DNA from: an uncultured Prevotellaceae bacterium
GTDB lineage: Bacteria > Bacteroidota > Bacteroidia > Bacteroidales > Bacteroidaceae
Length of the DNA stretch: 45,849 bases
Reading direction: 5' to 3'
Assembly (NCBI GenBank): GCA_902786665.1
Contig: CADADN010000026.1
Span: 1 to 45,849 of the forward strand
In this document: positions 24,251 through 32,622 of the stretch, piece after piece
How the letters are laid out: each line of letters starts with the position of its first letter
Position numbering within the stretch: position 1 is the stretch's first letter
The notes under the pieces: model-generated
The model's database searches: none
What the model saw: the letters and a program-made list of their open reading frames with translations, nothing else
Told to the model about the DNA's origin: nothing
Made by a program: the position numbers and the translations under genes

Positions 24251-24265
24251 GTACCCAAAAGGTAC
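24251..24265. promoter_or_regulatory. Candidate operator, copy 1 (GTAC-N7-GTAC)
   Basis: The sequence gtacccaaaaggtac lies 10 bases upstream of the -33 box of the radical SAM promoter. The same motif with one change occurs at 26699-26713 at a similar place in another promoter. The two GTAC blocks are 11 bases apart, about one helical turn. Confidence 0.45.
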
Positions 24266-24309
24266 GCTCATCGAATTAGTCTTGGCTAGAGTACGCAAAC
24301 CATACGAAT

Positions 24310-24360
24310 CAATCAAGGGGACAGGCTTTTGATTGCCTCAAAATTCTGTCCCCTTGATTG
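24310..24360. repeat. GGGGAC-type inverted repeat, copy 3; possible terminator
   Basis: Perfect 15-base arms (caatcaaggggacag at 24310-24324 and its reverse complement at 24346-24360) enclose further paired bases (ttttga/tcaaaa) and a 5-base loop. It lies 17 bases after the stop of the TPR regulator gene and may end that transcript. It shares the pattern AATCA-GGGGAC-TTTTGATT with the other two copies. Confidence 0.75.
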
Positions 24361-24376
24361 TCATGGCGTTCCTGTT

Positions 24377-25702
24377 CTATAGTGACAGGATGAACTCATC
24401 CCATTGAGCGGGAGTGCCTTTTTGTCCGAACACTTTCATGAACAGTCGTGAGCGGGTGCTGGATACGGATTGTTTTGAATGTGATGTCAGGCGGGCGATG
24501 CCAACGGGCGTGATACCCATTTTGATGAGCATGGATATGCGCATTTCTTGGGTGGAGAGTTTGTGGAATTCGTTGAGTCGGTGCTTGAATCCCGGGTTGG
24601 TTTTCTCTATGGTGTCCTCAAGGATGTGCCAGTCTTCGTCTGTCATGGGCCTTTGATGCGTGTCGGACAAAAGTCGGTTGATGTGTTGACAAATTGGAGT
24701 GTTGGCAAGTATTTGGTGTGCCCTTTCCGCACTTTCCTCGCCACGGCTCCTGCTGTTGGCCAGCAGTTGCTCCAACTGTTGTATCTTCAATTGATAGTGC
24801 ATCTTTCTCAACCGATAATGGAATGCCAACAAGGCAAGGAAAAATGCCAAGACAACGACCCCGGCGATGGCTATGGCATAATGAAGTCTCAATCGAGCGT
24901 TCTCCTCTTCACGTTGGTTGTAGTCGTAATGAGCGTTGGCACGTCTGAGCGCTTCCGTGTCGATTTCCTCCATCAGCGAGTCTGTGAGCATTTCATAGTC
25001 TCTCAAGTGTGAGATAGTGGATTCGATTTTCCCCTCTTCCATGGAAATCTCAGCCAACCATTTGTGAGCCATCTGCTTGTGGCCAATATCCTCATTGGCA
25101 AGCAACTTTTGACAAAAATACCTTGCCGAATCATTATTTCCCGTGTGGTGATACAAGTCGGCAGCCATGAAGACAACTCCAGGGTCGTCACACAATGATG
25201 GGTCGGCCAGTATGGGAGCCAGCAACTTCCTCCCTTCTTCATAATGATGGTGCCAGAGATGATAACCGGCCATTTGGCTTCTGACGACATTGACTGCCAT
25301 GTTGTCTCCTTGCATCTGGGCCAACTTCATCGCTTGGTCAAAGAAATAGAGGCAACTGTCATCATCCTCGCGTGTACGCCATACGTTGGCGATGTCGCAC
25401 AAGTCGTTGATGATGGCAGTGGTGTCTGCAAGGCGCTTGTCTGCATGATATGCATTGACAAATGATTCCATGGCTTGTTCCTGCAACCCCTCTTCAAACA
25501 ACAGATGTCCCATGTCGCTGTAAATGGCAGCTTTCAAACTGTCTGGAGCTTGCATGTCAGCGGCCTTTTTAAAAAAAGTGAGAGCTTGTGGGGCATCGCC
25601 GTTTTCAGATGCCTCCTTTGCTCTTTCATAATGCCAAGAGGCAGGCTGCGAACACGACCATATCAATATGGCGGAAATGAGGATAATGGATTTCTGTTTC
25701 AT
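24377..25702 (-). CDS. TPR lipoprotein with cytoplasmic helix-turn-helix, likely transcriptional regulator
   Basis: The 441-residue protein begins with a lipoprotein-type signal (LIWSCS). Helical TPR repeats follow (about 25-250; for example ALTFFKKAADMQAPDSLKAA), then one membrane helix (YAIAIAGVVVLAFFLALLAF, about 270-290), a coiled coil and a C-terminal LuxR-like domain. That domain includes HKLSTQEMRISMLIKMGITP followed by VGIARLTSHSKQSVSSTRSR. The layout, sensor outside and DNA-binding domain inside, is common in Prevotella and Bacteroides. The start ATG overlaps the stop of the preceding secreted protein gene (ATGA). The lipobox and a membrane helix in one protein are a topological puzzle; the signal may instead act as a plain first membrane helix. 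It may control the adjacent fasciclin/SusCD locus. Confidence 0.75.
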   Translation of the reverse strand: MKQKSIILISAILIWSCSQPASWHYERAKEASENGDAPQALTFFKKAADMQAPDSLKAAIYSDMGHLLFEEGLQEQAMESFVNAYHADKRLADTTAIINDLCDIANVWRTREDDDSCLYFFDQAMKLAQMQGDNMAVNVVRSQMAGYHLWHHHYEEGRKLLAPILADPSLCDDPGVVFMAADLYHHTGNNDSARYFCQKLLANEDIGHKQMAHKWLAEISMEEGKIESTISHLRDYEMLTDSLMEEIDTEALRRANAHYDYNQREEENARLRLHYAIAIAGVVVLAFFLALLAFHYRLRKMHYQLKIQQLEQLLANSRSRGEESAERAHQILANTPICQHINRLLSDTHQRPMTDEDWHILEDTIEKTNPGFKHRLNEFHKLSTQEMRISMLIKMGITPVGIARLTSHSKQSVSSTRSRLFMKVFGQKGTPAQWDEFILSL

Positions 25703-26652
25703 TCCTCATCAATGAATAGAGGTTTGCACAATTCCAAATCAAATCGGGTCAACCAGCGGCGGACTTCCTCTTCCGTGGCTTGGAAGTGTTCGATGACAAC
25801 AATGCGGTTGCCACACAAAAATGCTGTCGTGTATTCATCATCGTCGGTGTCCATCATCTCGTAATGAGCTTTTGCCTCTGAATCGTTGGGATATGAAATG
25901 ATTGTGGAGTCACCTGTTATGTCATTGTTGACATCCCTGTTCAAATAAATGTAGATGAGTGTGGAGTCTTGTTCATTCATCACAATGGAATAGCTGTCGT
26001 TATCCGTCAAGGAACCAAATACGGGAGTTGGTGGCAATGGCGAAATGGCAGTGGGGTGATACCAATAATTGACAACCTTGCAGACGGTATTTGACTCAAG
26101 GGTGTTGAAAATGGGTGTGAGTTCGAATTGGTAATATTGTCCATTTTCGGTGCAATTGATTCGTGATTCCCCATAGGGAAAATAAAAAGAGGATGTGAGA
26201 TAAACCTTTTTCCTTCCCGTCAGCGTGTTTCTCACGTAGCGCCATTTCCTACCTACTTTATTCGGAGTGTTATTGGGCAGGGTAAGACTGTTGATGGCAA
26301 CGGAAGTGCAGGTGTCGTTGGCAGACATCAGTTCTGCCTGTGGTATGTTGTCAGGGTTGATGCGATGGTGGAAAAAGGACTCTCCTTGAGAAATATCGCC
26401 CCACCAGCCTATGCGCAAGGGATTATCCATACTGGTGGCAAAAGATATGCTATCTATAGGGATTTGATATGGAATGGAAAGGCTTGTCAACGCCATGGCT
26501 TCTTGGTTGAACTGAATGCTGTCGATATTTCGGATGTCCACCGCCATGGTCTGCCCATGACAGTACAACAACATCGTCTCTGCTTTTGATTGAGCCTTGG
26601 CAAGTCCTGTGGACAGCAAGGCAGTAACGATAATGGTAAGATACTTGAACAT
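25699..26652 (-). CDS. Secreted hypothetical protein, coupled to the TPR regulator
   Basis: The 317-residue product starts with a signal peptide (MFKYLTIIVTALLSTGLAKA), and the mature part opens with the motif MAVDIRNIDSIQF, a pattern frequent in exported Bacteroidales proteins. The rest looks beta-rich, with many Asn, Thr and Tyr, and no catalytic motif that I recognise. The stop overlaps the start of the TPR regulator gene by four bases. An ATG at 26706 would destroy the signal peptide and lies upstream of the promoter boxes, so 26652 is the start. It might be a ligand-binding or sensory partner of the regulator. Confidence 0.65.
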   Translation of the reverse strand: MFKYLTIIVTALLSTGLAKAQSKAETMLLYCHGQTMAVDIRNIDSIQFNQEAMALTSLSIPYQIPIDSISFATSMDNPLRIGWWGDISQGESFFHHRINPDNIPQAELMSANDTCTSVAINSLTLPNNTPNKVGRKWRYVRNTLTGRKKVYLTSSFYFPYGESRINCTENGQYYQFELTPIFNTLESNTVCKVVNYWYHPTAISPLPPTPVFGSLTDNDSYSIVMNEQDSTLIYIYLNRDVNNDITGDSTIISYPNDSEAKAHYEMMDTDDDEYTTAFLCGNRIVVIEHFQATEEEVRRWLTRFDLELCKPLFIDEE

Positions 26653-26660
26653 AATGTGCG

Positions 26661-26693
26661 CAAAGTTACAAAAAAAGTCAGGCATTACAAAAA
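26661..26693 (-). promoter_or_regulatory. Promoter of the secreted protein / TPR regulator pair, nearly leaderless
   Basis: The minus strand reads TTTTTG, 19 bases, TAACTTTG, an excellent match. The ATG at 26652 follows the -7 box by only about eight bases, so the transcript would carry at most a few bases of leader. The divergent 400-base gap 26653-27052 also contains an operator-like site, two plus-strand promoters and a small hairpin. Confidence 0.65.
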
Positions 26694-26698
26694 TGCGA

Positions 26699-26713
26699 GT
26701 ACTCAAAAGGTAC
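26699..26713. promoter_or_regulatory. Candidate operator, copy 2 (GTAC-N7-GTAC)
   Basis: The sequence gtactcaaaaggtac differs by one base from the copy at 24251-24265. It lies 5 bases upstream of the -33 element of the minus-strand promoter and about 120 bases from the first plus-strand promoter. Confidence 0.45.
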
Positions 26714-26833
26714 TCAACCCGTAAAAACTATTCGACGGATTATAGAAGACGGCTTTTGGTTCTCGTTCCAGAAACCATCCTCTTTGATTTTTGAGAAAAA
26801 ACGATGTTTATTTGTCTTTCTCTGCCATAAAGG

Positions 26834-26863
26834 TTGGAAAAACGAAAAAAAGTATTAACTTTG
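26834..26863 (+). promoter_or_regulatory. First tandem promoter of the fasciclin/SusCD operon
   Basis: TTG (26834-26836), 19 bases, TAACTTTG (26856-26863). The downstream sequence ctttgcttcgcgaattta resembles the one after the second promoter. Confidence 0.6.
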
Positions 26864-26917
26864 CTTCGCGAATTTAGGCTGCGCCTCGGAAAAGAAAATA
26901 AAAACTCCGTTATTTAT

Positions 26918-26948
26918 TTTGCTTTTCACTCGGCTTGCACTATCTTTG
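26918..26948 (+). promoter_or_regulatory. Second tandem promoter of the fasciclin/SusCD operon
   Basis: TTTG (26918-26921), 19 bases, TATCTTTG (26941-26948), a full match to the Bacteroidetes consensus, exactly 85 bases downstream of the first. The leader to the ATG at 27053 would be about 100 bases. Confidence 0.7.
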
Positions 26949-26997
26949 CTCCGCAAATCTACTAAAGACAAAGAATCCCGTCATACCCTGGCGGGGT

Positions 26998-27016
26998 GAT
27001 GGGCTGTGAAGCCATC
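26998..27016 (+). promoter_or_regulatory. Small hairpin in the operon leader
   Basis: The bases gatgggct, loop gtga, agccatc form a seven-pair stem with one bulge. The left arm can also pair with the upstream catacccc-like stretch (26981-27000), so two exclusive folds are possible. It matches no riboswitch class that I know. Confidence 0.3.
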
Positions 27017-27052
27017 CCTATCTGAAAAAACATAAAACCAATAACAACCTAA

Positions 27053-29335
27053 ATGACAAACAAGAACTCACTAAGGACAACGCTCTGCATCTTGCTTGCA
27101 AGCATCCTTGCCGTGGCGTGCCAAGACATTGCCGACGACGACCATTACAAGTCGCCCGAATGGCTGAAAGGCAACGCGTGGGAAGTGCTTGAGAGCGAGG
27201 GTAACCACTCGATGTTCCTCAAAGCCATCGAGTTGACGGGCTACAAGCCCATTGTCAATGGACAGAGTGTGATGACTGTGATGGCACCCGACGATGGTGC
27301 TTGGCAGAATTTCCTGCAGCAGAGAGGTTACTCCTCTGTGGAAGACATGCAAGCCAAGGCACCCCAGGAGTTGAAAAAGACTGTCGGTTACCATCTGATG
27401 TATTATGCCTACGACTGGCAGAAGATGGTGAACTTCCGTCCCACCGAGGGCGATGGCGCCACGGAAGAACAGAAGCAGGTGAACGCCGGCCTCTATTACA
27501 AGCACCGCACCCGCAGTGCCGACGACATGGAGCAGGTGCGCGGAAGGCTCAATGGTGTCGACACCACCGTCACCATCTATCATTTTGAGCGCTACCTCCC
27601 CGTGCTCAGCCACATGATGTTCGCCACCAAGGGCATCGACGCCAAGAGCAACTACGAGTATTTCTTCCCCGGCAGCGAATGGGGCGGCGGCACACGCGGC
27701 TTCAACGTGTCCAACGCCAGCGTGCTCGACCAAGACGCCGTGGTGACCGACAACGGCTACCTCTACCACGTCAACCAGGTGGTCTCACCGCTGGAAACCA
27801 TCCATGCCACGCTGAAGAGCAACCCCAACTACAGCGACTTCATCAGCCTCTACGACACCTACGCCGAGTTGACGCCCGCTTCGGAGGACATCAATACCTC
27901 CGTAGGCAAGGTGGTATACACCATCAGCCACGGCACACTGCCCGACATCGCCTGCGAGTGGCCGGTGAACACGTGGAGCGCCATGGAGCAACTCGACCGC
28001 GTGGCCTACAACATCTTCGCACCCTCCAACCAGGCCATCAGCCGATTCTTCACCAATTACTGGAAACCCGAGAGCGGCTATCGCTCACTGGCCGACCTCG
28101 ACCCCCTCATCCTGCAATATTTCATCATGCAGTCCTTTGCCGACGAGACGACACCCGTCTTCCCCGAGGAGATAGAGAAGGGGTTGGTGCAGACCGCCTA
28201 TGGCACACCCGTCAACATCAATCCAGCACATGTGGACGACCGCCTCTTCTGTGAGAACGGCATCGTATATGGCATGAACGACATGGAGGCACCTGCCATC
28301 TTCTCGTCCGTCGTGGGACCAGCCTTCCGCGACACCACCTACCAATGCTTCATGTACGCCTTGGACAAGAGCGAACTCGTCCTCTCGCTGGCATCCGACA
28401 AGTCACAGTTTGTCACCCTCGTGCCATCCAACTACCAGTTCAATCACAACGAACCGCAGATGCGCCTGAACACCACCACGGCGGGACGGTTCCTCGAGGT
28501 GTACAGCGACGTCGATGGCAACTTCGCCAACATGGGCTCCGGACAGGCACGAAGCATCGTCAACATGCACACCGCCTCCAACCTCTCCGAACTACGCTCC
28601 TCCGGCGTGCAGGTGGTGGAGACCAACACCGCCTTCAACTACTGGTATGTGGTCGACGGGCGCATCACCACCAGCGCACTATTCAACGAGCAACTCAACC
28701 CGTCATACCAAGGAAATCCCTTCGTGGGATTCCACGAGGTGTCAAACAACGGGATGCCGTGGAGCAACGGACGTGCCTATGCTTACGACTATGACAAGCT
28801 CTTCGCTGAGGCGTCGGGCGACGGACTGACCCACCGCCTAGCCGTGGGCAACGACCGCAACTACGAATACTACCTCTTCGCACAACTGCTGCAGAAGGCC
28901 GGACTCGTACAGGGTGGGGGACTGCCCTCCATCACCAGCGACGACACCCGTTACATCGTCTTCGTGCCCACCAACGAGGCCATCAAGAACGGCATCGCGA
29001 GCATACCGGGATGCGGCTCACTCCAAGTCGCCGACGACTACACTCTCACCGGCAACCTCTCCACGACCAACAAGACGCTGCTGGCCAACTACCTGCGCAA
29101 CTATTTCGTATCATCATTGATGAACACCATCACCAGCTATCCATATCCCGGGTCGGCCTGCAAGGGCACCTTCAACACCATGGGCACGGAGAAGATGGTC
29201 ATCAGCGAAAGCGCAGGACGCATCTACGCCGCATTCGGCGACAACCAGCCAGTGGGCGTCACAGAGAAATACCATTGCCTGCCCTTCGCCTTCTCCGACG
29301 GGTGCATGCAACTCATCGACGGCATCATCCCTTAA
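27053..29335 (+). CDS. Fasciclin (FAS1) repeat lipoprotein, first gene of the SusCD operon
   Basis: The 760-residue lipoprotein has a lipobox cysteine at residue 23 followed by QDIADDDHY; acidic residues here are the surface-export signal of Bacteroidetes. About four FAS1-type domains follow. Each is marked by the hydrophobic, Pro-Asx motif: TVMAPDDGAW (about 74-84), YNIFAPSNQAI, VTLVPSNYQF and IVFVPTNEAI. The ends of the repeats carry the LYHVNQVV- and MQLIDGIIP-like closing strands. FAS1 domains mediate adhesion to matrix or glycoprotein in other organisms. The SusC gene starts 12 bases later, so the protein is probably a surface component of that receptor complex. Confidence 0.85.
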   Translation: MTNKNSLRTTLCILLASILAVACQDIADDDHYKSPEWLKGNAWEVLESEGNHSMFLKAIELTGYKPIVNGQSVMTVMAPDDGAWQNFLQQRGYSSVEDMQAKAPQELKKTVGYHLMYYAYDWQKMVNFRPTEGDGATEEQKQVNAGLYYKHRTRSADDMEQVRGRLNGVDTTVTIYHFERYLPVLSHMMFATKGIDAKSNYEYFFPGSEWGGGTRGFNVSNASVLDQDAVVTDNGYLYHVNQVVSPLETIHATLKSNPNYSDFISLYDTYAELTPASEDINTSVGKVVYTISHGTLPDIACEWPVNTWSAMEQLDRVAYNIFAPSNQAISRFFTNYWKPESGYRSLADLDPLILQYFIMQSFADETTPVFPEEIEKGLVQTAYGTPVNINPAHVDDRLFCENGIVYGMNDMEAPAIFSSVVGPAFRDTTYQCFMYALDKSELVLSLASDKSQFVTLVPSNYQFNHNEPQMRLNTTTAGRFLEVYSDVDGNFANMGSGQARSIVNMHTASNLSELRSSGVQVVETNTAFNYWYVVDGRITTSALFNEQLNPSYQGNPFVGFHEVSNNGMPWSNGRAYAYDYDKLFAEASGDGLTHRLAVGNDRNYEYYLFAQLLQKAGLVQGGGLPSITSDDTRYIVFVPTNEAIKNGIASIPGCGSLQVADDYTLTGNLSTTNKTLLANYLRNYFVSSLMNTITSYPYPGSACKGTFNTMGTEKMVISESAGRIYAAFGDNQPVGVTEKYHCLPFAFSDGCMQLIDGIIP

Positions 29336-29347
29336 ACACTGAACTCC

Positions 29348-32300
29348 ATGAAACAGAACAAGACATACATCATACTGCTCATGCTGTTGTGCTCCATCGG
29401 CATGATGGCGCAAGAGAGAGTGCTCACGGGAAAGGTGACCGAGAAACTTGACAATGGCACACTCGACCCCATCATCGGGGCCAACGTGGTGCTCGTCAAC
29501 AACCAGAACCGTTACATCAAGGGAGCCGTCACCGACATCGACGGCAACTACATGCTGCAAGTGCCGGCCGATGCAAAGAACCTCAAGGTGAGGGCCACCT
29601 ACATCGGAATGAAAACGGTCACCATCAACTACAACGGGCAAACAGAAATCGACTTCGCCATGGAGAGCGAGTCGGTGCTCGAGGAAGTCACCGTCACCGG
29701 CACGCGAGGCGGCCGCGACGGCATGGGTGTCTCCAGGTTGGAACAGACATCAGCCGTGCAGAGGGTGGACCTCGCCTCCATCGTCGAGACAGCCCCCGTC
29801 ACCTCCGTGGAGGAAGCATTGCAAGGCCAGATAGCAGGCCTTGACATCAACCTCGGCGGCGACCCGGGAGCAAGAAGCAGCATCCGCATACGCGGAACCA
29901 GTTCGCTCAGTGCATCCAACGAACCCCTCATCATCATCGACGGCGTGCCGCAGGATGTCGACATCACCGACGACTTCAATTTCTCCACAGCCAATGAAGA
30001 GGACTTCGGAGCACTCCTCAACATCGCTCCCGCCAACATCGAGAGCATCGAGGTGCTCAAGGATGCCTCCGCTACAGCCATCTACGGCACGAAGGGCGCC
30101 AACGGCGTGCTCCTCATCAACACCAAGAAAGGCTCCATGGGAAAGACCAAGTTCTCCTTCTCCTCCAAGTTCACCGCGAAGAAGGAGCCTGAGAGCATAC
30201 CCCTGCTCAATGGCGCACAGTATGTCTCGCTCATGCAGGACGCCATCTGGAACGCCGCCAATGCCAAGGGCATCAGCAACGCCCGCAACGAGATGGACAT
30301 GCTTTTCAACAATCCTGAAATCAACTACGACCCCAACTACCGCTACTACGACGAATACAACGTGGACACCGACTGGCTGGAGGCCGTCAAGCAGGACGCC
30401 ATCATCACCGACAACAACTTCTCCATGACCGGTGGCGGCGAGAAGGCCGTCTACAAGCTCAACCTCGGCTACTACGACGAGCAAGGCACCACCAAGGGCA
30501 CCGGCGTGCAGCGACTCTCTGCTGGCATGAAAATCACTTACAACTTCAGCGACAGGCTCCGCGTGCGCACCGACTTCTCCTTCTCCAACACCAACAAGGA
30601 TGCCAACGCCCTCTCATCCGTGAGAAGCATCGCCATGCAGAAGATGCCCAACCTCAGTCCTTACTGGATTGACGACGCCACGAAGCAGCCCACCAACGTC
30701 TATTTCTCCCGTGACGAGGACTTCCAAGGCTCCTTCACCAGCACCGGCAGTTCCAGCGTGGGAAGCGCCAACTACAACCCCGTGGCGATGGTCAAGGAAG
30801 GTTACAACAAGACCACCCAGCGCGACGAGAAGATGACCATCACCCTGCAATACGACTTCCCCTTCAACCTGCAATACCAAGGGTGGGTGTCGCTCAACAT
30901 GCGCACCACCAAGAACAAGCAGTTCCTCCCGCAGGAGGCCACCGGCGTGCTGTGGACCAGCAGCTTCGCCAACCGCAGCGTGGATGCCTCCACCGACGCC
31001 TTCTCCCTGCAGACGGAGAACAAGCTCATCTACAACAACACCTTCGCAGAGAAACACAAACTCATCGCCACGGCCCTCATCAAGACCGCCGACAACGAGA
31101 GTTTCAGTTATACCAGCGGCACATACGGCAATGCCTCCGCCAACCTCAGCGACCCCGTCGTGGGAAGCGTGGTGGCGTCGTCGGGCTCTGGAAACTCCGA
31201 GAGGCGCTCCATCTCCATGATCGGACAGGCCGTCTATTCCTACGACAACCGATACATCATCCGTGGTACCATCAACCATGAGGGCAACTCCACCATGGGC
31301 AAGGAGAAGCGATGGGGCACCTTCCCGGCATTCGGCGCTTCCTGGAACATCGAGCAGGAGCATTTCTGGAGCGACAGCTTCAAGAAATGGTTCAACGAGG
31401 GAAAGGTGCGTTTCGGATACGGATGGTCCGGCACATCGCCATCGGGAGCATCCATCTACCTCGGTGCCTACAAGAGCCTCGGGCAGTATATGGACATGGC
31501 TGCCATCACCCCCGACCGCATGCAGCTCGACAACCTCAAGTGGGAGACCACCAGGGAAATGGACCTCGGCATTGACCTGAGGCTCTTCAACAGACTCTCC
31601 TTCACTTTCGACTACTATGACAAGCAGACTTCCGACATGCTGCTCAAGGACACCAAGTTGCCGGCATCCACGGGATACAACTCGGTGAAATACATCAACT
31701 CCGGCAAGATGAGCAACAAGGGTGTGGAGTTGAGGTTCGAATACCAGGTGTTCAAGAACAAGGAATGGACCATCTCCGTCAACGCCAATGTCAGCCGGAA
31801 TATCAATAAGGTGAAGGAATTGCCCAGCACATGGGTGATGGACAACTACTCCTTCGGCAATGGCAACTACGCCCTACGCATCGTGGAGAACGCTCCCGTC
31901 GGTTCATTCTACGGATACCGTTACCTCGGCGTCTACCAGAACACTGCCGAGACCTACGCCCGCGATGCCTCAGGCAACGTGATGTATGACTGGCAAGGTA
32001 ACATCATCACCATGAAGAACGGAACGGTGCAGACCTACCCGGGCGACGCCAAGTATGAGGACATCAACCACGACGGTGTCATCAACGAGAACGACATCGT
32101 CTACTTGGGAAACGCCAATCCCAAGTTCTTCGGAGGCGGAGGATTCCAGATAAGATGGAAGGACCTCACACTCACCACCTTCTTCTACGGACGTTACGGA
32201 CAAAAGGTCATCAACGGTGCACGCATCTCCCTCGAGAACATGTATGGCAAGAACAACCAAAGCACCGCCGTGCTGCACCGTTGGCGTGCTGAAGGCGACC

Positions 32301-32611
32301 AGACAGACATCCCACGTGCGCTCTACGGCATGGGCTACAACTACCTTGGCAGCGACCGTTTCGTGGAGAACGCATCGTTCATCCGACTCAAGACCCTCTC
32401 GCTGAGTTACAACCTTCCCAAGAAATGGCTCAAGAATTGGGGCGTCAGTAAACTCAACATCTTCGCCACCGCCTACGACCTCTTCACCTGGACCAAGTAC
32501 AAGGGACAAGACCCGGAGGTCTCCATGCCTTCAGCCACAAGCCTTGTAAGAGACAACGCCACAACACCCGTGTCCAGACGTTTTGCCATTGGTGTCAACC
32601 TCGACTTTTAA
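29348..32611 (+). CDS. SusC/RagA family TonB-linked outer-membrane receptor (first)
   Basis: The 1087-residue receptor has a signal peptide to about residue 22 and a carboxypeptidase-regulatory-like domain at about 25-105 (VLTGKVTEKL, ANVVLVNNQN). A TonB-box-like VLEEVTVTGTR lies at 110-120. The plug domain (about 130-270) contains IRIRGTSSLSASNEPLIIID and the classic IEVLKDASATAIYGTKGANG. The barrel ends FAIGVNLDF with a terminal Phe. SusC proteins import ligands delivered by the SusD lid using TonB energy. Usually they belong to glycan loci; here the partners are fasciclin proteins and no enzyme. The SusD gene follows after 11 bases. Confidence 0.95.
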   Translation: MKQNKTYIILLMLLCSIGMMAQERVLTGKVTEKLDNGTLDPIIGANVVLVNNQNRYIKGAVTDIDGNYMLQVPADAKNLKVRATYIGMKTVTINYNGQTEIDFAMESESVLEEVTVTGTRGGRDGMGVSRLEQTSAVQRVDLASIVETAPVTSVEEALQGQIAGLDINLGGDPGARSSIRIRGTSSLSASNEPLIIIDGVPQDVDITDDFNFSTANEEDFGALLNIAPANIESIEVLKDASATAIYGTKGANGVLLINTKKGSMGKTKFSFSSKFTAKKEPESIPLLNGAQYVSLMQDAIWNAANAKGISNARNEMDMLFNNPEINYDPNYRYYDEYNVDTDWLEAVKQDAIITDNNFSMTGGGEKAVYKLNLGYYDEQGTTKGTGVQRLSAGMKITYNFSDRLRVRTDFSFSNTNKDANALSSVRSIAMQKMPNLSPYWIDDATKQPTNVYFSRDEDFQGSFTSTGSSSVGSANYNPVAMVKEGYNKTTQRDEKMTITLQYDFPFNLQYQGWVSLNMRTTKNKQFLPQEATGVLWTSSFANRSVDASTDAFSLQTENKLIYNNTFAEKHKLIATALIKTADNESFSYTSGTYGNASANLSDPVVGSVVASSGSGNSERRSISMIGQAVYSYDNRYIIRGTINHEGNSTMGKEKRWGTFPAFGASWNIEQEHFWSDSFKKWFNEGKVRFGYGWSGTSPSGASIYLGAYKSLGQYMDMAAITPDRMQLDNLKWETTREMDLGIDLRLFNRLSFTFDYYDKQTSDMLLKDTKLPASTGYNSVKYINSGKMSNKGVELRFEYQVFKNKEWTISVNANVSRNINKVKELPSTWVMDNYSFGNGNYALRIVENAPVGSFYGYRYLGVYQNTAETYARDASGNVMYDWQGNIITMKNGTVQTYPGDAKYEDINHDGVINENDIVYLGNANPKFFGGGGFQIRWKDLTLTTFFYGRYGQKVINGARISLENMYGKNNQSTAVLHRWRAEGDQTDIPRALYGMGYNYLGSDRFVENASFIRLKTLSLSYNLPKKWLKNWGVSKLNIFATAYDLFTWTKYKGQDPEVSMPSATSLVRDNATTPVSRRFAIGVNLDF

Positions 32612-32622
32612 TCTGAAAGACA

